64,000 nt of DNA from NCBI GenBank assembly GCA_040218535.1, contig JAVJRG010000008.1:328605-392604 (forward strand), in the 5' to 3' direction. The position numbers and the translations under genes were made by a program. Below, piece by piece: positions 9,145-18,214 of the stretch (the first letter of the stretch is position 1; every line of letters begins with the position of its first letter). This DNA is from Lacipirellulaceae bacterium (GTDB lineage: Bacteria; Planctomycetota; Planctomycetia; Pirellulales; Lacipirellulaceae). The notes under the pieces are model-generated. The model was not told where the DNA came from and did no database searches. It saw only the letters and a list, made by a program, of their open reading frames with translations.

Positions 9145-10197
9145 ATGCTCGACTGGTTGGTTATTGGCGCTGACGCGAAACCAGCCGGTCGTGGCGTGCG
9201 GGGGATGGCGCTCGTCTGGTTCCTGCGGACTTACTTTGGTCGCCAAGCCGTGCAGTATCTTGAGCCAGGTCAGTGGCACAGTGATAGGCCCTCCGCAGAG
9301 ACGATTTTTTTGGGGCTGCCGACGACGCTCACGCCTGAGGAAATCGAGGGCTTGCGGGAGAGCAGCGGCTGCCGGCGCGTCGTTGCCTTCAACTACTTCG
9401 ATGAGCATGAACTGGCTTGGAGTGAAGACCAAGCGGCGGCGTTTCGCAAAGCGGGCGAGGTTTATCTCAAGCCCTGGAAGGAACCCGTGTGGGCGACGTT
9501 GCCGGAGTATGCCGAACTGAAAATGGGGACCCTGCCGATTCGCCGCTACGGTCGGTTCACCTGGGCAAGGCGGATTGATCGTTGGAAAGGTTGGTTCACA
9601 AAACGTCCTGAGCCGAAGTACGACGTGGCCTTTCTGGGACGACCGAATCACACGCGATACCTCATCGACGGCGAAATCACCAGCATTGACCAGCGTGTTG
9701 AGTGGATGCTTGACCTGAAACGCAACGCGCCTGAGCTGAAAGTTTGGGGCGGCCTCGTTGAAGTCAACGAAAAGCAGCGTCAATCTCTGACAGAGCGTCA
9801 CGGCAACATTGATGATTTGCTGTATCAAGGCAACAAAGTGAATTTCGCCAAGTACTGGCAGAACATCCGGCGTAGCCGAGTGCTTTTGGCGCCCGGCGGG
9901 AATGTGCCTTGGACGTACCGTCATTACGAATGTCTTTATGCCGGCGCCGCGGTCGCGACGCTAGATTTTCGTGAGCGGGAGATGCTCGTGCCCATGCCGA
10001 CACACAACATGACGCATGTGCCGGATGGCGAGTCTTGCCTGCCGGCGGTTCGCGAGGCGCTGGAGATGTACCAAACACGCCCTAGACTGGGTGCCGAGAA
10101 CATTGAGTTTCTCGAAACGTATCTCAAGGATGCGGCCTATTCGCAGTCACGGGCGGCGCTGATTGTGCGGTTTCAGGAGCAGTTGGGGATTCGATAG
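9145..10197 (+). CDS. Glycosyltransferase-like protein (CgeB/GT1-like)
   Basis: This is a 350-residue cytoplasmic protein from ATG 9145 (the frame opens at 9088, but those 19 codons overlap the repeat). The C-terminal half has the pattern of spore-coat CgeB/GT-B enzymes: 'YDVAFLGRPNHTRYLIDGE', 'SRVLLAPGGNVPWTYRHYEC', 'ALYAGAAVATLDFRE' style donor-binding region and an adjoining 'AVREALEMY' helix. Residues that would bind a nucleotide-sugar are consistent with a GT-B fold, but the acceptor is unknown. It faces the heptosyltransferase-like gene convergently (stops 1-2 bases apart), so the two may be part of envelope polysaccharide synthesis. Confidence 0.6.
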   Translation: MLDWLVIGADAKPAGRGVRGMALVWFLRTYFGRQAVQYLEPGQWHSDRPSAETIFLGLPTTLTPEEIEGLRESSGCRRVVAFNYFDEHELAWSEDQAAAFRKAGEVYLKPWKEPVWATLPEYAELKMGTLPIRRYGRFTWARRIDRWKGWFTKRPEPKYDVAFLGRPNHTRYLIDGEITSIDQRVEWMLDLKRNAPELKVWGGLVEVNEKQRQSLTERHGNIDDLLYQGNKVNFAKYWQNIRRSRVLLAPGGNVPWTYRHYECLYAGAAVATLDFREREMLVPMPTHNMTHVPDGESCLPAVREALEMYQTRPRLGAENIEFLETYLKDAAYSQSRAALIVRFQEQLGIR

Positions 10198-10198
10198 G

Positions 10199-11287
10199 TC
10201 ACGCGGCGACCTTTCTCTGGCTCTTCTTTTGGAGCGAATCAAGAACCGCGGTATGCACCCGATCCACACTCAGGTCTTGCATGCACCGATGATGCTTCAG
10301 CGGGCAAGTTCGCTGCATGCAGGGGGCACAATCGAGATTGAGTGAGAGTGGCGTCTCGCAGTTTGAGTAAGTGCGCGTCCACAACGTGCTCGTAGGGCCG
10401 AAGAGGGAAACGGTTGGCACGCCAAAGGCGATACCGAAAAAGCGCGGGCCACTGTCGGTGCTCACGAGTAGTCGGCTGCGACGGATAATGGCTTTGCTGA
10501 GGCCGATCGGTAGATCGGAAATCGGTGCCAGACTTGTCACCCGCGAGTCGGACGCTTCGTCGACGATTGCCTGGGCGACTTCGCGTTCGCTCGGGCCGCA
10601 GTTGATCAGCACATGTAAGTCTTGCTCGCGGGCGATGCGTCGGGCCAGATCCGTGAAGTGTTCCGCAGGCCAATCCTTCGCGGCTCCAAAGGCACCGCCG
10701 GTGTTGAACACGACGACTCGATCCGGGCTAGGCAGATCGAGCTTGTTCCAGGCTTCGTCGGCAGCTTGCTCATCCGCTGCGGTGGTTGCTAGTTCTAAAG
10801 TTGGCGGTTCTGGAGGGCACCCGGCAGCAGTTGCGACTTGAAGGTAGCCATCAGTCGCCGGGAGTTGAAGTTTTTCTTGGCGATTCCGACCATAATTCCC
10901 GAAGGAGCGTCCTCGCTTCGGTTCGTAAACGCGCGTTGTCAGGAGTAGTCCACGCAGGTCACGAGCGGTACCGATTCGCTCGGGGGCACCCGATTGGCGA
11001 GCCATCCAAGCCGTGCGGAGTGAATTGGTGAGTAGCACGATCCGGTCGAGCTTAGCTGCGCGAAGGAGAGCTTTCACCTGTGACCATTGAAGTTCTGGCT
11101 TGTCCGACTTTTTCGCCCAAAAGATCCGATCGTCGAACCAAGGGAGCCCGTCCAGCACTTGGCCGACGTAAGGTCGCATGATGCCAACGAACTGTCCCTG
11201 GGGATCGAGTTTCCTGAGTGCGCGTATCGCTGGCGTCGCCATGACGACGTCGCCAATCCAGTTGGGAAGAAAAACGCCTGTACGCAT
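10199..11287 (-). CDS. waaF: Glycosyltransferase family 9, lipopolysaccharide heptosyltransferase II-like
   Basis: The 362-residue protein begins 'MRTGVFLPNWIGDVVMATPA' (the typical GT9 N-terminus with a dinucleotide-binding-like turn) and has 'VVFNTGGAFGAAKDWPAEHF', 'LVSTDSGPRFFGIAFGVPTV' and 'SLFGPTSTLWTRTY', which together are the heptosyltransferase II signature. It would transfer a heptose onto lipopolysaccharide core in the cytoplasm. A Cys-rich 'LDCAPCMQRTCPLKHHRCM' near the C-terminus is typical of this subgroup. The symbol follows the TIGR02195-like pattern. The true acceptor in planctomycetes is not known. Confidence 0.85.
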   Translation of the reverse strand: MRTGVFLPNWIGDVVMATPAIRALRKLDPQGQFVGIMRPYVGQVLDGLPWFDDRIFWAKKSDKPELQWSQVKALLRAAKLDRIVLLTNSLRTAWMARQSGAPERIGTARDLRGLLLTTRVYEPKRGRSFGNYGRNRQEKLQLPATDGYLQVATAAGCPPEPPTLELATTAADEQAADEAWNKLDLPSPDRVVVFNTGGAFGAAKDWPAEHFTDLARRIAREQDLHVLINCGPSEREVAQAIVDEASDSRVTSLAPISDLPIGLSKAIIRRSRLLVSTDSGPRFFGIAFGVPTVSLFGPTSTLWTRTYSNCETPLSLNLDCAPCMQRTCPLKHHRCMQDLSVDRVHTAVLDSLQKKSQRKVAA

Positions 11288-11409
11288 GGGGCAGCCGTAG
11301 GAGTTGGGGGGAAAACAGGGAGACTACGAGATTTCTCGCTAGCGGACAACAGAAGACGAGTTGGGTTGAGGGTGCTAGCTTTATTCGAGAACCAGCGCTC
11401 CGTTTTGAA

Positions 11410-11475
11410 CACGGATCGCACGGATTTCACGGATCAATAATCAACGATCATCCGTGAAATCCGTGTCATCCGTGG
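11410..11475. repeat. Long inverted repeat built from CCGTG(A/T) units
   Basis: CACGGATTTCACGGAT (11419-11434) and ATCCGTGAAATCCGTG (11450-11465) are perfect inverted copies separated by 15 bases. Pairing continues outward with two mismatches to about 11410 and 11475, so the transcript could form a stem of about 25 base pairs. Each arm is itself made of repeated ATCCGTG units. It lies between the start of a leftward gene (11287) and a rightward gene (11538), so it is not positioned as a terminator. I take it as a dispersed palindromic element of the intergenic-repeat kind. Confidence 0.75.
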
Positions 11476-11537
11476 CCTAAATATTTGCTATGTTGTTCTT
11501 TCAAGTTTCTTCCTGATACCCGGCCCCCAGTGCTTCT

Positions 11538-12686
11538 ATGTCACGTCAACGTTTTTTTCTGTGTTTGTTTCTTCTCGTATCGCTGACTTCGATCGCGACA
11601 TCTGCTGAGCGTGTTTTCGATGAGAAGGAAATCGACAACGCGCGGCTCTACTACCAGGGCGAAATCCCAATCGCAATCTTTTCTGGCACGCCGGAGCAGA
11701 TGGGGCGGCAGCAGGCGGAGTTGCTCGCTAAGTCGAGCCAGCCCGTGATGGTTTTCCCGAAGCAGTTCATGGCGGAGTACGGCATGGACCATTTTTGGCC
11801 GTTAGCGACCGCCGCTGCTAAGACGTTGATGCTCAACGCGCCTGAGCACCATCAGCGCGAGTTAAAAGCAGCATCGGAACATGCCAACTTCGATGCTTCG
11901 ATTCTTGATGTGGCTAATACCTTGCTCGAGTTGCGTCGCCTTGGCTGTTCGACAGTGGTGGTCGATTCGCAGATCACAGCCGGCGGCAAGCCCTTGTTCG
12001 GAAGGAACTTCGACTTCCCGACCTTGGGGATTCTTAACAAATACAGCTTGCTGGCAGTCTACCGCCCAGAGGAAGGGCACGCGTTTGCTTCAGTTGGCTT
12101 TCCCGGACTAAGTGGCGTCTTCTCGGGGATGAACGATGCGGGGCTCGCCGTGGCGACGCTCGATGTTTACCGTGCTGGGGACGGTTCGAAAAAGTACGCG
12201 CCTGATGGCGTGCCGCTGGGATTCGTCTTTCGAAGGATCTTGGAGGAATGCAGCACCGTTGATGAGGCCGAAGCGTTGCTTGCCAAAGTTAAAGCAACGA
12301 CGTGGATGAACCTGACGGTCTGTGATACACAAAGCGGGGCCGTCTTCGAAATCTCGCCAAAGCAGATCGTCCGTCGCGATGCCAACCCAGCCGAGATGGT
12401 CTTGCCGGCGACGAATCATTTTCGCACCGAAGAGCTTTCCGTCGGCGAACGCTGCTGGCGAATTCCTCGTTTGATGAAGTTAGGAGAGCAGCAAGGCGTG
12501 ACGGTTGCTGATGTCCACAGCTATCTCCAACGGGTGAGCTTTAAGGACATGACCCTTCAGACGATGGTCTTTGAGCCTGAGTCGCAGGTAATTCATCTCT
12601 CGATCGGGGACGTTCCGAGTGCTAGCGGCGAGTTGACGCGGATTGACTTGAAGCCGTTGTTTAGTAGCCCTATCGCTCCGCGATAG
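11538..12686 (+). CDS. Secreted C45-type N-terminal-nucleophile hydrolase/acyltransferase
   Basis: The 382-residue protein has a signal peptide (about 1-23). It carries the acyl-CoA:6-aminopenicillanate acyltransferase (C45) pattern: 'GTPEQMGRQQAELL' near residue 52, then 'LRRLGCSTVVV' where Cys137 would become the new N-terminal nucleophile after self-cleavage, followed by 'KPLFGRNFDFPTLG' (Arg and Asn/Asp of the active site) and 'FPGLSGVFSGMNDAGLAVAT'. Members cleave or transfer amide-linked acyl groups; the substrate here is unknown. It is probably a periplasmic amide hydrolase. It appears to be monocistronic, with the inverted repeat at 11410-11475 upstream. Confidence 0.8.
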   Translation: MSRQRFFLCLFLLVSLTSIATSAERVFDEKEIDNARLYYQGEIPIAIFSGTPEQMGRQQAELLAKSSQPVMVFPKQFMAEYGMDHFWPLATAAAKTLMLNAPEHHQRELKAASEHANFDASILDVANTLLELRRLGCSTVVVDSQITAGGKPLFGRNFDFPTLGILNKYSLLAVYRPEEGHAFASVGFPGLSGVFSGMNDAGLAVATLDVYRAGDGSKKYAPDGVPLGFVFRRILEECSTVDEAEALLAKVKATTWMNLTVCDTQSGAVFEISPKQIVRRDANPAEMVLPATNHFRTEELSVGERCWRIPRLMKLGEQQGVTVADVHSYLQRVSFKDMTLQTMVFEPESQVIHLSIGDVPSASGELTRIDLKPLFSSPIAPR

Positions 12687-12687
12687 G
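12669..12687 (+). terminator. Small hairpin spanning the stop codon
   Basis: CCTATCGC (12669-12676) and GCGATAGG (12680-12687) form an 8-base-pair stem with a 3-base loop, and the stop TAG of the C45 gene is inside the right arm. There is no T run after it, so classical intrinsic termination is doubtful. It may protect the mRNA end or be chance. Confidence 0.3.
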
Positions 12688-12914
12688 AAAGCAGCATCAC
12701 TTAATAGCGCTAGCTCACTTTCGAGGGATCGCCTCCTCAGATTCAGCATTTCCTGCCGCGGAGCGTCAGGGCTACATTGTTCGTGTCAATCTGGGCGATT
12801 TGGCAACGACAGCACGGGCACTTCGAGATTCTGTGAGGCCGTCGTCGAGGTTAGGGCGAAGAGAAATACATCTGCCCTGCCCTTTTGCCTTGCCCAAATC
12901 GCGAGTTGATTGCC

Positions 12915-13688
12915 GTGTCTAGCGATTTCTCGAAGCTTACCGCGCTTGTTACCACCAGCAGCCCCAAAGCCACAACGCGACTGCTGCGTAGCTTGGACCG
13001 CTACTGCGTTGGAGTGAATTCCTTGGTCGCCACCGATGAGCAGTTGGACGGTGACTCCGCAACGGCGGTCGGAGTGCCCGACACGCGGGATGTGAATACG
13101 AGCCGCAATGCGTTACTCGCCCGCGTGCGTACGCCTTACGTGCTGTTGCTGGACGATTCGATGGAGCTGACCAAAAAGTCACAGGTCGGACAGATGCTCG
13201 AAAGTGCGGTGACTGCCAAGTTCGATTTACTCGCGGGTGAGTTGCTGAGTTGTACAAAGAGCTGGGGGCTGTTCACCAAGCGAGAACCCAACCCCTCGCA
13301 CGGAATCATCCAAACGCAAATGCCAGCGACGGGCGAAAAGGTTGAGTTTCAGCCCAAGGAGCTTTCAGGCAAAACCGCCCTGCCCTGCGACTTTACTCAG
13401 AGCTTCTTGGTTGCCCGCACCGACAAGCTGCGGGCACTAGGCGGCTGGACTTCGGCGTCCCCGTTTGACGAGCGAGAAGAATTATTTTTGCGAGCGAAAC
13501 GCTTCGGCTTACAGGTTGGTCTGCTTCCGACGTCGACTGCCTCACGTTGGGTTAGTGATCGTCGTTCGAACGAGGATCAGAAGGTCGCCAAGCTGGCTGC
13601 TCTCTCTGAGCTAGGTGTGTCACAGGTGGTTGATTGCGAAGGGAATCAACTACAGGTCTCTTCGACTCAGCTTTCGCAGGCCGCTTAA
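12915..13688 (+). CDS. GT-A-like glycosyltransferase/nucleotidyltransferase domain protein
   Basis: This gives 257 residues from GTG 12915, with TTG 12885 as an alternative start in the same frame. N-terminal 'LTALVTTSSPKATTRLLRSL' resembles the first strand and helix of GT2-like folds, and 'TSRNALLARVRTPYVLLLDD' is the conserved strand leading to an acidic metal-site motif (LDDS). Later 'FTQSFLVARTDKLRALGGW' and 'DEREELFLRAKRFGLQVG' match the acceptor side of such enzymes. The donor and acceptor cannot be named. It stands between two unrelated genes. Confidence 0.6.
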   Translation: MSSDFSKLTALVTTSSPKATTRLLRSLDRYCVGVNSLVATDEQLDGDSATAVGVPDTRDVNTSRNALLARVRTPYVLLLDDSMELTKKSQVGQMLESAVTAKFDLLAGELLSCTKSWGLFTKREPNPSHGIIQTQMPATGEKVEFQPKELSGKTALPCDFTQSFLVARTDKLRALGGWTSASPFDEREELFLRAKRFGLQVGLLPTSTASRWVSDRRSNEDQKVAKLAALSELGVSQVVDCEGNQLQVSSTQLSQAA

Positions 13689-13786
13689 AAGCAGTGTAGT
13701 TGCGAGTTTTAATTCACTCGCTCACGCTTCGTGCTTGTATTGGGTTTGGTTTATCGTTCATGCCGATTCGCGGTATGTTGATAACC

Positions 13787-14569
13787 ATGAGCAACGTTTC
13801 AGCCGAGCCTCGTTCTCTCCCTTCCAACCAGTTGCCCAAACCGGACGGCAAGCCCGTGTTGCGAGCCGAGTGGCGGCACTTGGCGATGATCAACTACGAG
13901 ATCGATCCGAAGGTCGTCGAGCCACTTGCCCCGGCGGGGACCGAGATCGACTTCTGGGAGGGTAAGACCTATGTCTCGATGGTCGGTTTCCTGTTCCTCA
14001 ACACGCGCATCTTTGGAATGCCGATCCCCTGGCACATCAACTTTGAGGAAGTGAATCTTCGTTTCTACGTTCGACGAAAAGGTCCCGAGGGTTGGCGGCG
14101 AGGTGTTGTTTTCGTGCGCGAACTGGTTCCTCGCTGGGCGATTGCCTTCGTCGCACGTAAGCTTTACGCAGAAAAGTACTGGTCGACGAAGATGAGCTAC
14201 GCAATCAGCCCGAGTAAAGAAAGCTCACCTCCCGAGAAGGCAACGTACCGTTGGGACTGGCGTGGAAAGCCCTACTTAATGACCCTGCAATCGAGCGACG
14301 AACCGATCGTGCCGGAAGAAGGATCGCAGCCCCAGTTTATCGCCGAGCATTATTGGGGCTACTCCGCTCAGCCGAATGGTACGACGAAAGAGTACCGTGT
14401 GGATCACCCCACGTGGCGCGTTTCGCCGGCTAGTTTTGCGAAGTTTGAGGGAGACTACGCTCACCTCTATGGCGATGAGTTTGCTGAAGCCCTAAGCGAG
14501 CAGCCTGCGTCTGCGTTTTGGGCTAAGGGGTCGGAGGTGTCGGTTTATCAGGGAATCCGACTTGGCTAG
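13787..14569 (+). CDS. DUF2071 (YqjF-like) family protein
   Basis: This is 260 residues from ATG 13787. The pattern 'AEWRHLAMINYEIDPKVVEP', 'TYVSMVGFLFLNTRIFGMPI', 'FEEVNLRFYVRR' and 'RGVVFVRELVPRWAIAFVAR' is the DUF2071 signature. The family fold is acetoacetate-decarboxylase-like and the role is unknown. Upstream in-frame ATGs (13700, 13760) would prepend a non-conserved hydrophobic stretch, so the start before 'SNVSAEPRS' was chosen. Confidence 0.8.
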   Translation: MSNVSAEPRSLPSNQLPKPDGKPVLRAEWRHLAMINYEIDPKVVEPLAPAGTEIDFWEGKTYVSMVGFLFLNTRIFGMPIPWHINFEEVNLRFYVRRKGPEGWRRGVVFVRELVPRWAIAFVARKLYAEKYWSTKMSYAISPSKESSPPEKATYRWDWRGKPYLMTLQSSDEPIVPEEGSQPQFIAEHYWGYSAQPNGTTKEYRVDHPTWRVSPASFAKFEGDYAHLYGDEFAEALSEQPASAFWAKGSEVSVYQGIRLG

Positions 14570-14637
14570 TAACGTATACTCATCTGGCGGACTACCCGTG
14601 GGCTGACGCCTCACGGCTCAAAGTTAGGTGGTAGACG

Positions 14638-15615
14638 CTACTTGCGTGCTAGGGTGATCGACATTGCGAACCCACGACACAGCAAGTGAGCGAGTTTTAC
14701 AGGTAGCTTTTCGATCATCGGTTCGAGAAGCTGCTTGGCAAGTCGCCCTCCTCCGCCACAGGTGATCAGTCGTCCAGGAATCGAAACTAACGGCGTGCCG
14801 ATGCTGCGGAAGCCGGCTTGCTTGAGTAGCATGACGACCTCCGCGAGGCGATATTCTTTCAAGTGCAAGCCGCGGGCTTCGGTTCTCAGCGGGCAGAAAT
14901 CGCCGGTGACATCCGAAGGACGCAGCAGCCAGTTGGGGGTAATCGTGACCAGCGTGCCGCCGGGGGCGAGCAGCTCGTAGAGTTTGTTGAGATAATCACT
15001 GATTTCGTCAGGAGCGATGTGCTCGAAGACATCGTTCCAATAGATGGCCGTTGGTCGAATCTTGAGTGACTCTTCATCGACTTGTAAGAGATCACCCAGC
15101 AGAAGATTCTCCTCTTGCCGTTGCCCGAGGACCTCGACGGCTTGATCGCGCATCGTCGAAGAGACTTCGATGCCGCTGATGTTGTAGCCCTGACCGCGGA
15201 CCTCTTCGAGCAGCTTGCCGCAGCCATAGCCGACTTCAAACAACGAAGGCCTAGCGATGCCTCGTTGGTATTGGCGTTCCAAGAGATTGAGGACCAAGCG
15301 AATATAGCGCTGGTCCATGCCCATCTCGAGCGGCTCTTCCCCCTCCTGCATTGCCGCTAAGATTGAGCAGACCGTGTTGTAGGCTTGGCCGGTAACGAGG
15401 GCTCGCTCGTTGGAGCCTTTGGGATAGGCAAGGATCGCACTGGCGAACTTCTGCTCTTGCTCCCACTGCAGCTCTTTCAGTTGCTCGGGGGCAAGCGGAC
15501 TCAAATCGCAGAGTTGCCCATTAGCGAGCATCACTTCATTGGGCTCGCTGGCCGCCTCTATCGGGGCAGGCGTTTCGTTTTCAGCAATCGTTGGGGCAAG
15601 GGTGGCCATAGTCAT
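14638..15615 (-). CDS. Class I SAM-dependent methyltransferase
   Basis: The protein is 325 residues from the ATG at 15613-15615 (another ATG lies two codons in). A SAM-binding motif I is visible as 'LFEVGYGCGKLLEEVRGQGY', followed by 'ISGIEVSS' (acidic end of strand 2), 'AIYWNDVFEHIA' (motif post II) and 'LYELLAPGGTLVTITPN'. It would transfer a methyl group to an unknown substrate. The upstream in-frame extension to 15783 is not conserved-looking. The C-terminal end is basic and hydrophobic. Confidence 0.78.
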   Translation of the reverse strand: MTMATLAPTIAENETPAPIEAASEPNEVMLANGQLCDLSPLAPEQLKELQWEQEQKFASAILAYPKGSNERALVTGQAYNTVCSILAAMQEGEEPLEMGMDQRYIRLVLNLLERQYQRGIARPSLFEVGYGCGKLLEEVRGQGYNISGIEVSSTMRDQAVEVLGQRQEENLLLGDLLQVDEESLKIRPTAIYWNDVFEHIAPDEISDYLNKLYELLAPGGTLVTITPNWLLRPSDVTGDFCPLRTEARGLHLKEYRLAEVVMLLKQAGFRSIGTPLVSIPGRLITCGGGGRLAKQLLEPMIEKLPVKLAHLLCRGFAMSITLARK

Positions 15616-15936
15616 TTCGCCGCGGCACTCGTGCCGCGCTGCATCGGGTCGTGATTTCGAGAAAAGATGCCCAACCCGCATGGGAATCGGGCACCCTGAA
15701 ACTCTACTACGCACAGCTACCTCAGCGAGACTGTCGTGAAAGTATTTGGGTGCGGTCGTTTGCATTGTGACGATTATCTCCACACTATTATCCGCCCTGG
15801 ACTGCTACCCCGTGAGGCGAACCCCGCTGGCGGTTATGATGTCAGTCGTGCATGACAGGGCAAACCGAGGGTTTACGCCCTGCGGCTCCGAAGCTCTGCA
15901 ATCAGTTCCGATCGGTTCCGACGTCAGTACAATTCG
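15616..15936. other. Intergenic region between divergent genes
   Basis: About 320 bases separate the leftward methyltransferase from the rightward acetyltransferase, so promoters for both are expected here. I see a GC-rich stretch around 15862-15895 (cgagggtttacgccctgcgg) resembling short dispersed intergenic words in planctomycete genomes, but no clear -35/-10 pair and no RNA gene. Confidence 0.4.
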
Positions 15937-16437
15937 ATGAGTTCTCCCCTGACAATTCGCCTGGCTACGGTTGACGATCTGGCGTCGATTAATGCGATCT
16001 ACAATGAGTACCCCTCCACTTCGACGACCACCTACGATCTTGAACCCTGGTCGCTGGAGCGCCGCCAGGAGTGGTTCGCAGGTCGAGAAGAGATTCACCC
16101 GGTGACGGTGGCTTATCGGAACGGCGAGGTTGTCGGTTGGGGAGCCTTGAGCACCTTCCGTTCACGCCCCGCTTATCGACAGACGGTCGAGAACTCGGTT
16201 TACGTGCATCCCGATCATGTCCGACAAGGCATCGGCAGCCAGCTCTTGGCAGACCAGATCGAGCGTGCGCGAAAATTGAATCTGAAAACGATCATCGCGG
16301 CGATCGACAGCGAACAGACGGGTAGCCTCGCGCTCCATCAGAAGTTCGGTTTCGTTGAACACGGGCGATTCGTTGATATCGGCTACAAGTTCGACCGCTG
16401 GCTAACCTCGGTGTTTATGCAGTTGATGCTGGATTGA
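15937..16437 (+). CDS. GNAT N-acetyltransferase, phosphinothricin-acetyltransferase-like
   Basis: The 166-residue protein has the full Pat/bar-type GNAT pattern: 'IRLATVDDLASINAIYNEY', 'RQEWFAGR', 'VAYRNGEVVGWGALSTFRSR', 'YRQTVENSVYVHPDHVRQGI' and acetyl-CoA-binding 'GIGSQLLADQIERAR', then 'HQKFGFVEHGRFVDIGYKFD'. Members N-acetylate small amines such as phosphinothricin or methionine sulfoximine. The physiological substrate here is not known. Confidence 0.88.
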   Translation: MSSPLTIRLATVDDLASINAIYNEYPSTSTTTYDLEPWSLERRQEWFAGREEIHPVTVAYRNGEVVGWGALSTFRSRPAYRQTVENSVYVHPDHVRQGIGSQLLADQIERARKLNLKTIIAAIDSEQTGSLALHQKFGFVEHGRFVDIGYKFDRWLTSVFMQLMLD

Positions 16438-16507
16438 ACCTTCCCGATTCTGCCGTGTCATTCTGGCAATGCGTGCCATTCGCGTAGACCCTGTGCCAGG
16501 ACTATTG

Positions 16508-17452
16508 ATGTCGGTTTCTACTTCTGAAGTTGTTACAAGAGCCGATCAAGACGAAGAAATAGCTGGCTCTCAATTCAGCTCAGGCGTCGTGCTTGCCATT
16601 ATCGGCACTTTTCTGTTTGCTCTAAAGTCGATTTTTATCAAGCTCGCGTTTGCTGCCGGTGCGGGACCGACGCTGTTACTGACGGTGAGGATGCTTTTCT
16701 CGTTGCCGTTCTATGCAATCGTGCTGTGGCGTTTGAGGTCTGCTTCGAACTGTCCGACGTTGTCTCGATCTCAGGTGATGAAGGCCCTTGGTCTTGGTTT
16801 TTTGGGTTATTACCTAGCCTCGTTCCTCGATCTTTCGGGACTTGAGCTGATCTCGGCGCAGTTAGAACGCCTAACGCTGTTTACTTATCCGGCGATGGTC
16901 GCGGTGTTGGCTTGGTTGTTCTTGGGAGAACGAATCGGACCACGGATTATCGCCGCGATTGTGCTCTGCTACGTCGGAGTCTTATTGATGTACGGACAGG
17001 AGAAAACGCTCGACGGCGGATCACAGGTCGGCACGGGCGTGCTCTTAGTTCTAGGGTCGGCCCTGAGCTACTCGCTCTACATCCTGTTCGCCAAGCCGGC
17101 GATGCAGCGGATCGGCAGCTTGCAATTCACCTGCCTAGCGATGATTGGCTCGACGTTTTTCGTGGTCGTGCACTACCTCGCGACATGCGAAGCCAGCGAA
17201 CTGTTCGAAGCTCAATCGGTGGTCTACCTGTACGGGCTTGTTCTCGCCTTCGTTTGTACCGTGCTGCCGAGCTTCATGATCAACGAAGCCATCGTCCGCA
17301 TCGGAGCGACCCGCACGACGGTCATTGGCTGCGTTGGGCCGGTGCTGACCATGCTGCTCGCGATTTCTGTGCTCAGCGAGCCCTCCTCGCCGCAGCACTT
17401 TGCGGGGATGGCGGTGGCGGTGGTTGGCGTGAGTTTGGTGGCGAAGAAGTAG
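16508..17452 (+). CDS. EamA-family (DMT superfamily) transporter
   Basis: This is an inner-membrane protein of 314 residues with ten predicted hydrophobic helices in two EamA halves (first about residues 20-145, second about 165-312). The conserved 'SGLELISAQLERLTLFTYPA' and 'IVRIGATRTTVIGCVGPVLT' ends of the two repeats are visible. It probably exports amino acids or related metabolites. ATG 16508 was preferred over 16469 because AGGA lies 6 bases upstream and the preceding 13 residues are not membrane-like. Confidence 0.85.
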   Translation: MSVSTSEVVTRADQDEEIAGSQFSSGVVLAIIGTFLFALKSIFIKLAFAAGAGPTLLLTVRMLFSLPFYAIVLWRLRSASNCPTLSRSQVMKALGLGFLGYYLASFLDLSGLELISAQLERLTLFTYPAMVAVLAWLFLGERIGPRIIAAIVLCYVGVLLMYGQEKTLDGGSQVGTGVLLVLGSALSYSLYILFAKPAMQRIGSLQFTCLAMIGSTFFVVVHYLATCEASELFEAQSVVYLYGLVLAFVCTVLPSFMINEAIVRIGATRTTVIGCVGPVLTMLLAISVLSEPSSPQHFAGMAVAVVGVSLVAKK

Positions 17453-17495
17453 AGTAACGAAGGTGATTTATGAGCCGTCAAGTTGTAGCCAATGA

Positions 17496-17933
17496 TTAAT
17501 CGAGATTATTGACGACTTCGTCAAAGGACAATTTCATGTTGATCGGTTGGAAGAAGGTGAGGCTGTAACCATCTGGGTCCTGCAAGGAAAACTCGCGGGC
17601 ATTCCAGGGCTGATCTCTGGGGCCCGTGAAATTGACAACCCCTTTGGAGATCGCCTTTTCTGCAAATTTGTCAATGGAACGATTACCCATTGCAAAGTTT
17701 AGTGAAACGCCTACTCCCTTGCGTTCCTTTCCAGACTTTCCTTCGGGTAGCAACAAGAGATCGGCATACTTAGCCCAGCGCAAATGTGACAGAACCGGAA
17801 CGCCTGCAGGCCCAGGCATTTCGAAGATCATCTCGAAAGCAAGCTTGTCGCGATACCACAGTGTTGATGCACTTATGTCATGCACCGACAACTTGGTAAA
17901 AGATGGCATCGGGTAGATCTCAGGTGTCGTCAC
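17496..17933 (-). CDS. VOC (glyoxalase/dioxygenase-fold) family protein
   Basis: The 145 residues have the vicinal-oxygen-chelate beta-alpha-beta pattern: 'FTKLSVHDISASTLWYRDKL', 'FEMIFEMPG', then 'VNFTGPRDQPWNAREFSLQD' and 'PDGYSLTFFQ' with the C-terminal Glu/Gln metal position. The metal-ligand residues are not all obvious, so a non-enzymatic binding role is possible. The gene points towards the EamA gene and shares no operon. Confidence 0.75.
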   Translation of the reverse strand: MTTPEIYPMPSFTKLSVHDISASTLWYRDKLAFEMIFEMPGPAGVPVLSHLRWAKYADLLLLPEGKSGKERKGVGVSLNFAMGNRSIDKFAEKAISKGVVNFTGPRDQPWNAREFSLQDPDGYSLTFFQPINMKLSFDEVVNNLD

Positions 17934-18214
17934 AACTACGCCTTCTTGCTTGGGTGATAAATTCGAGCAGTGCTAAATAGCGACACAATAGCCAGATTGT
18001 TGGTTCGAATTATGTTTTCGAGATGAAGCTATAGGGCAATATTCACCCGCTCCTGAGACACTAAGGCCTAGTAGTGAGAATCACGACATTAGTTCACACA
18101 AGGGCCCAAAAATTGTATACAATGCATGAGTAGCTCTGAGTGCGGGGCTCAGCCGCATACGGAACAGAGCAAATCCCAGTCAGTAGCCACTCGGCTCCCC
18201 TTCTACTCTTTTGC

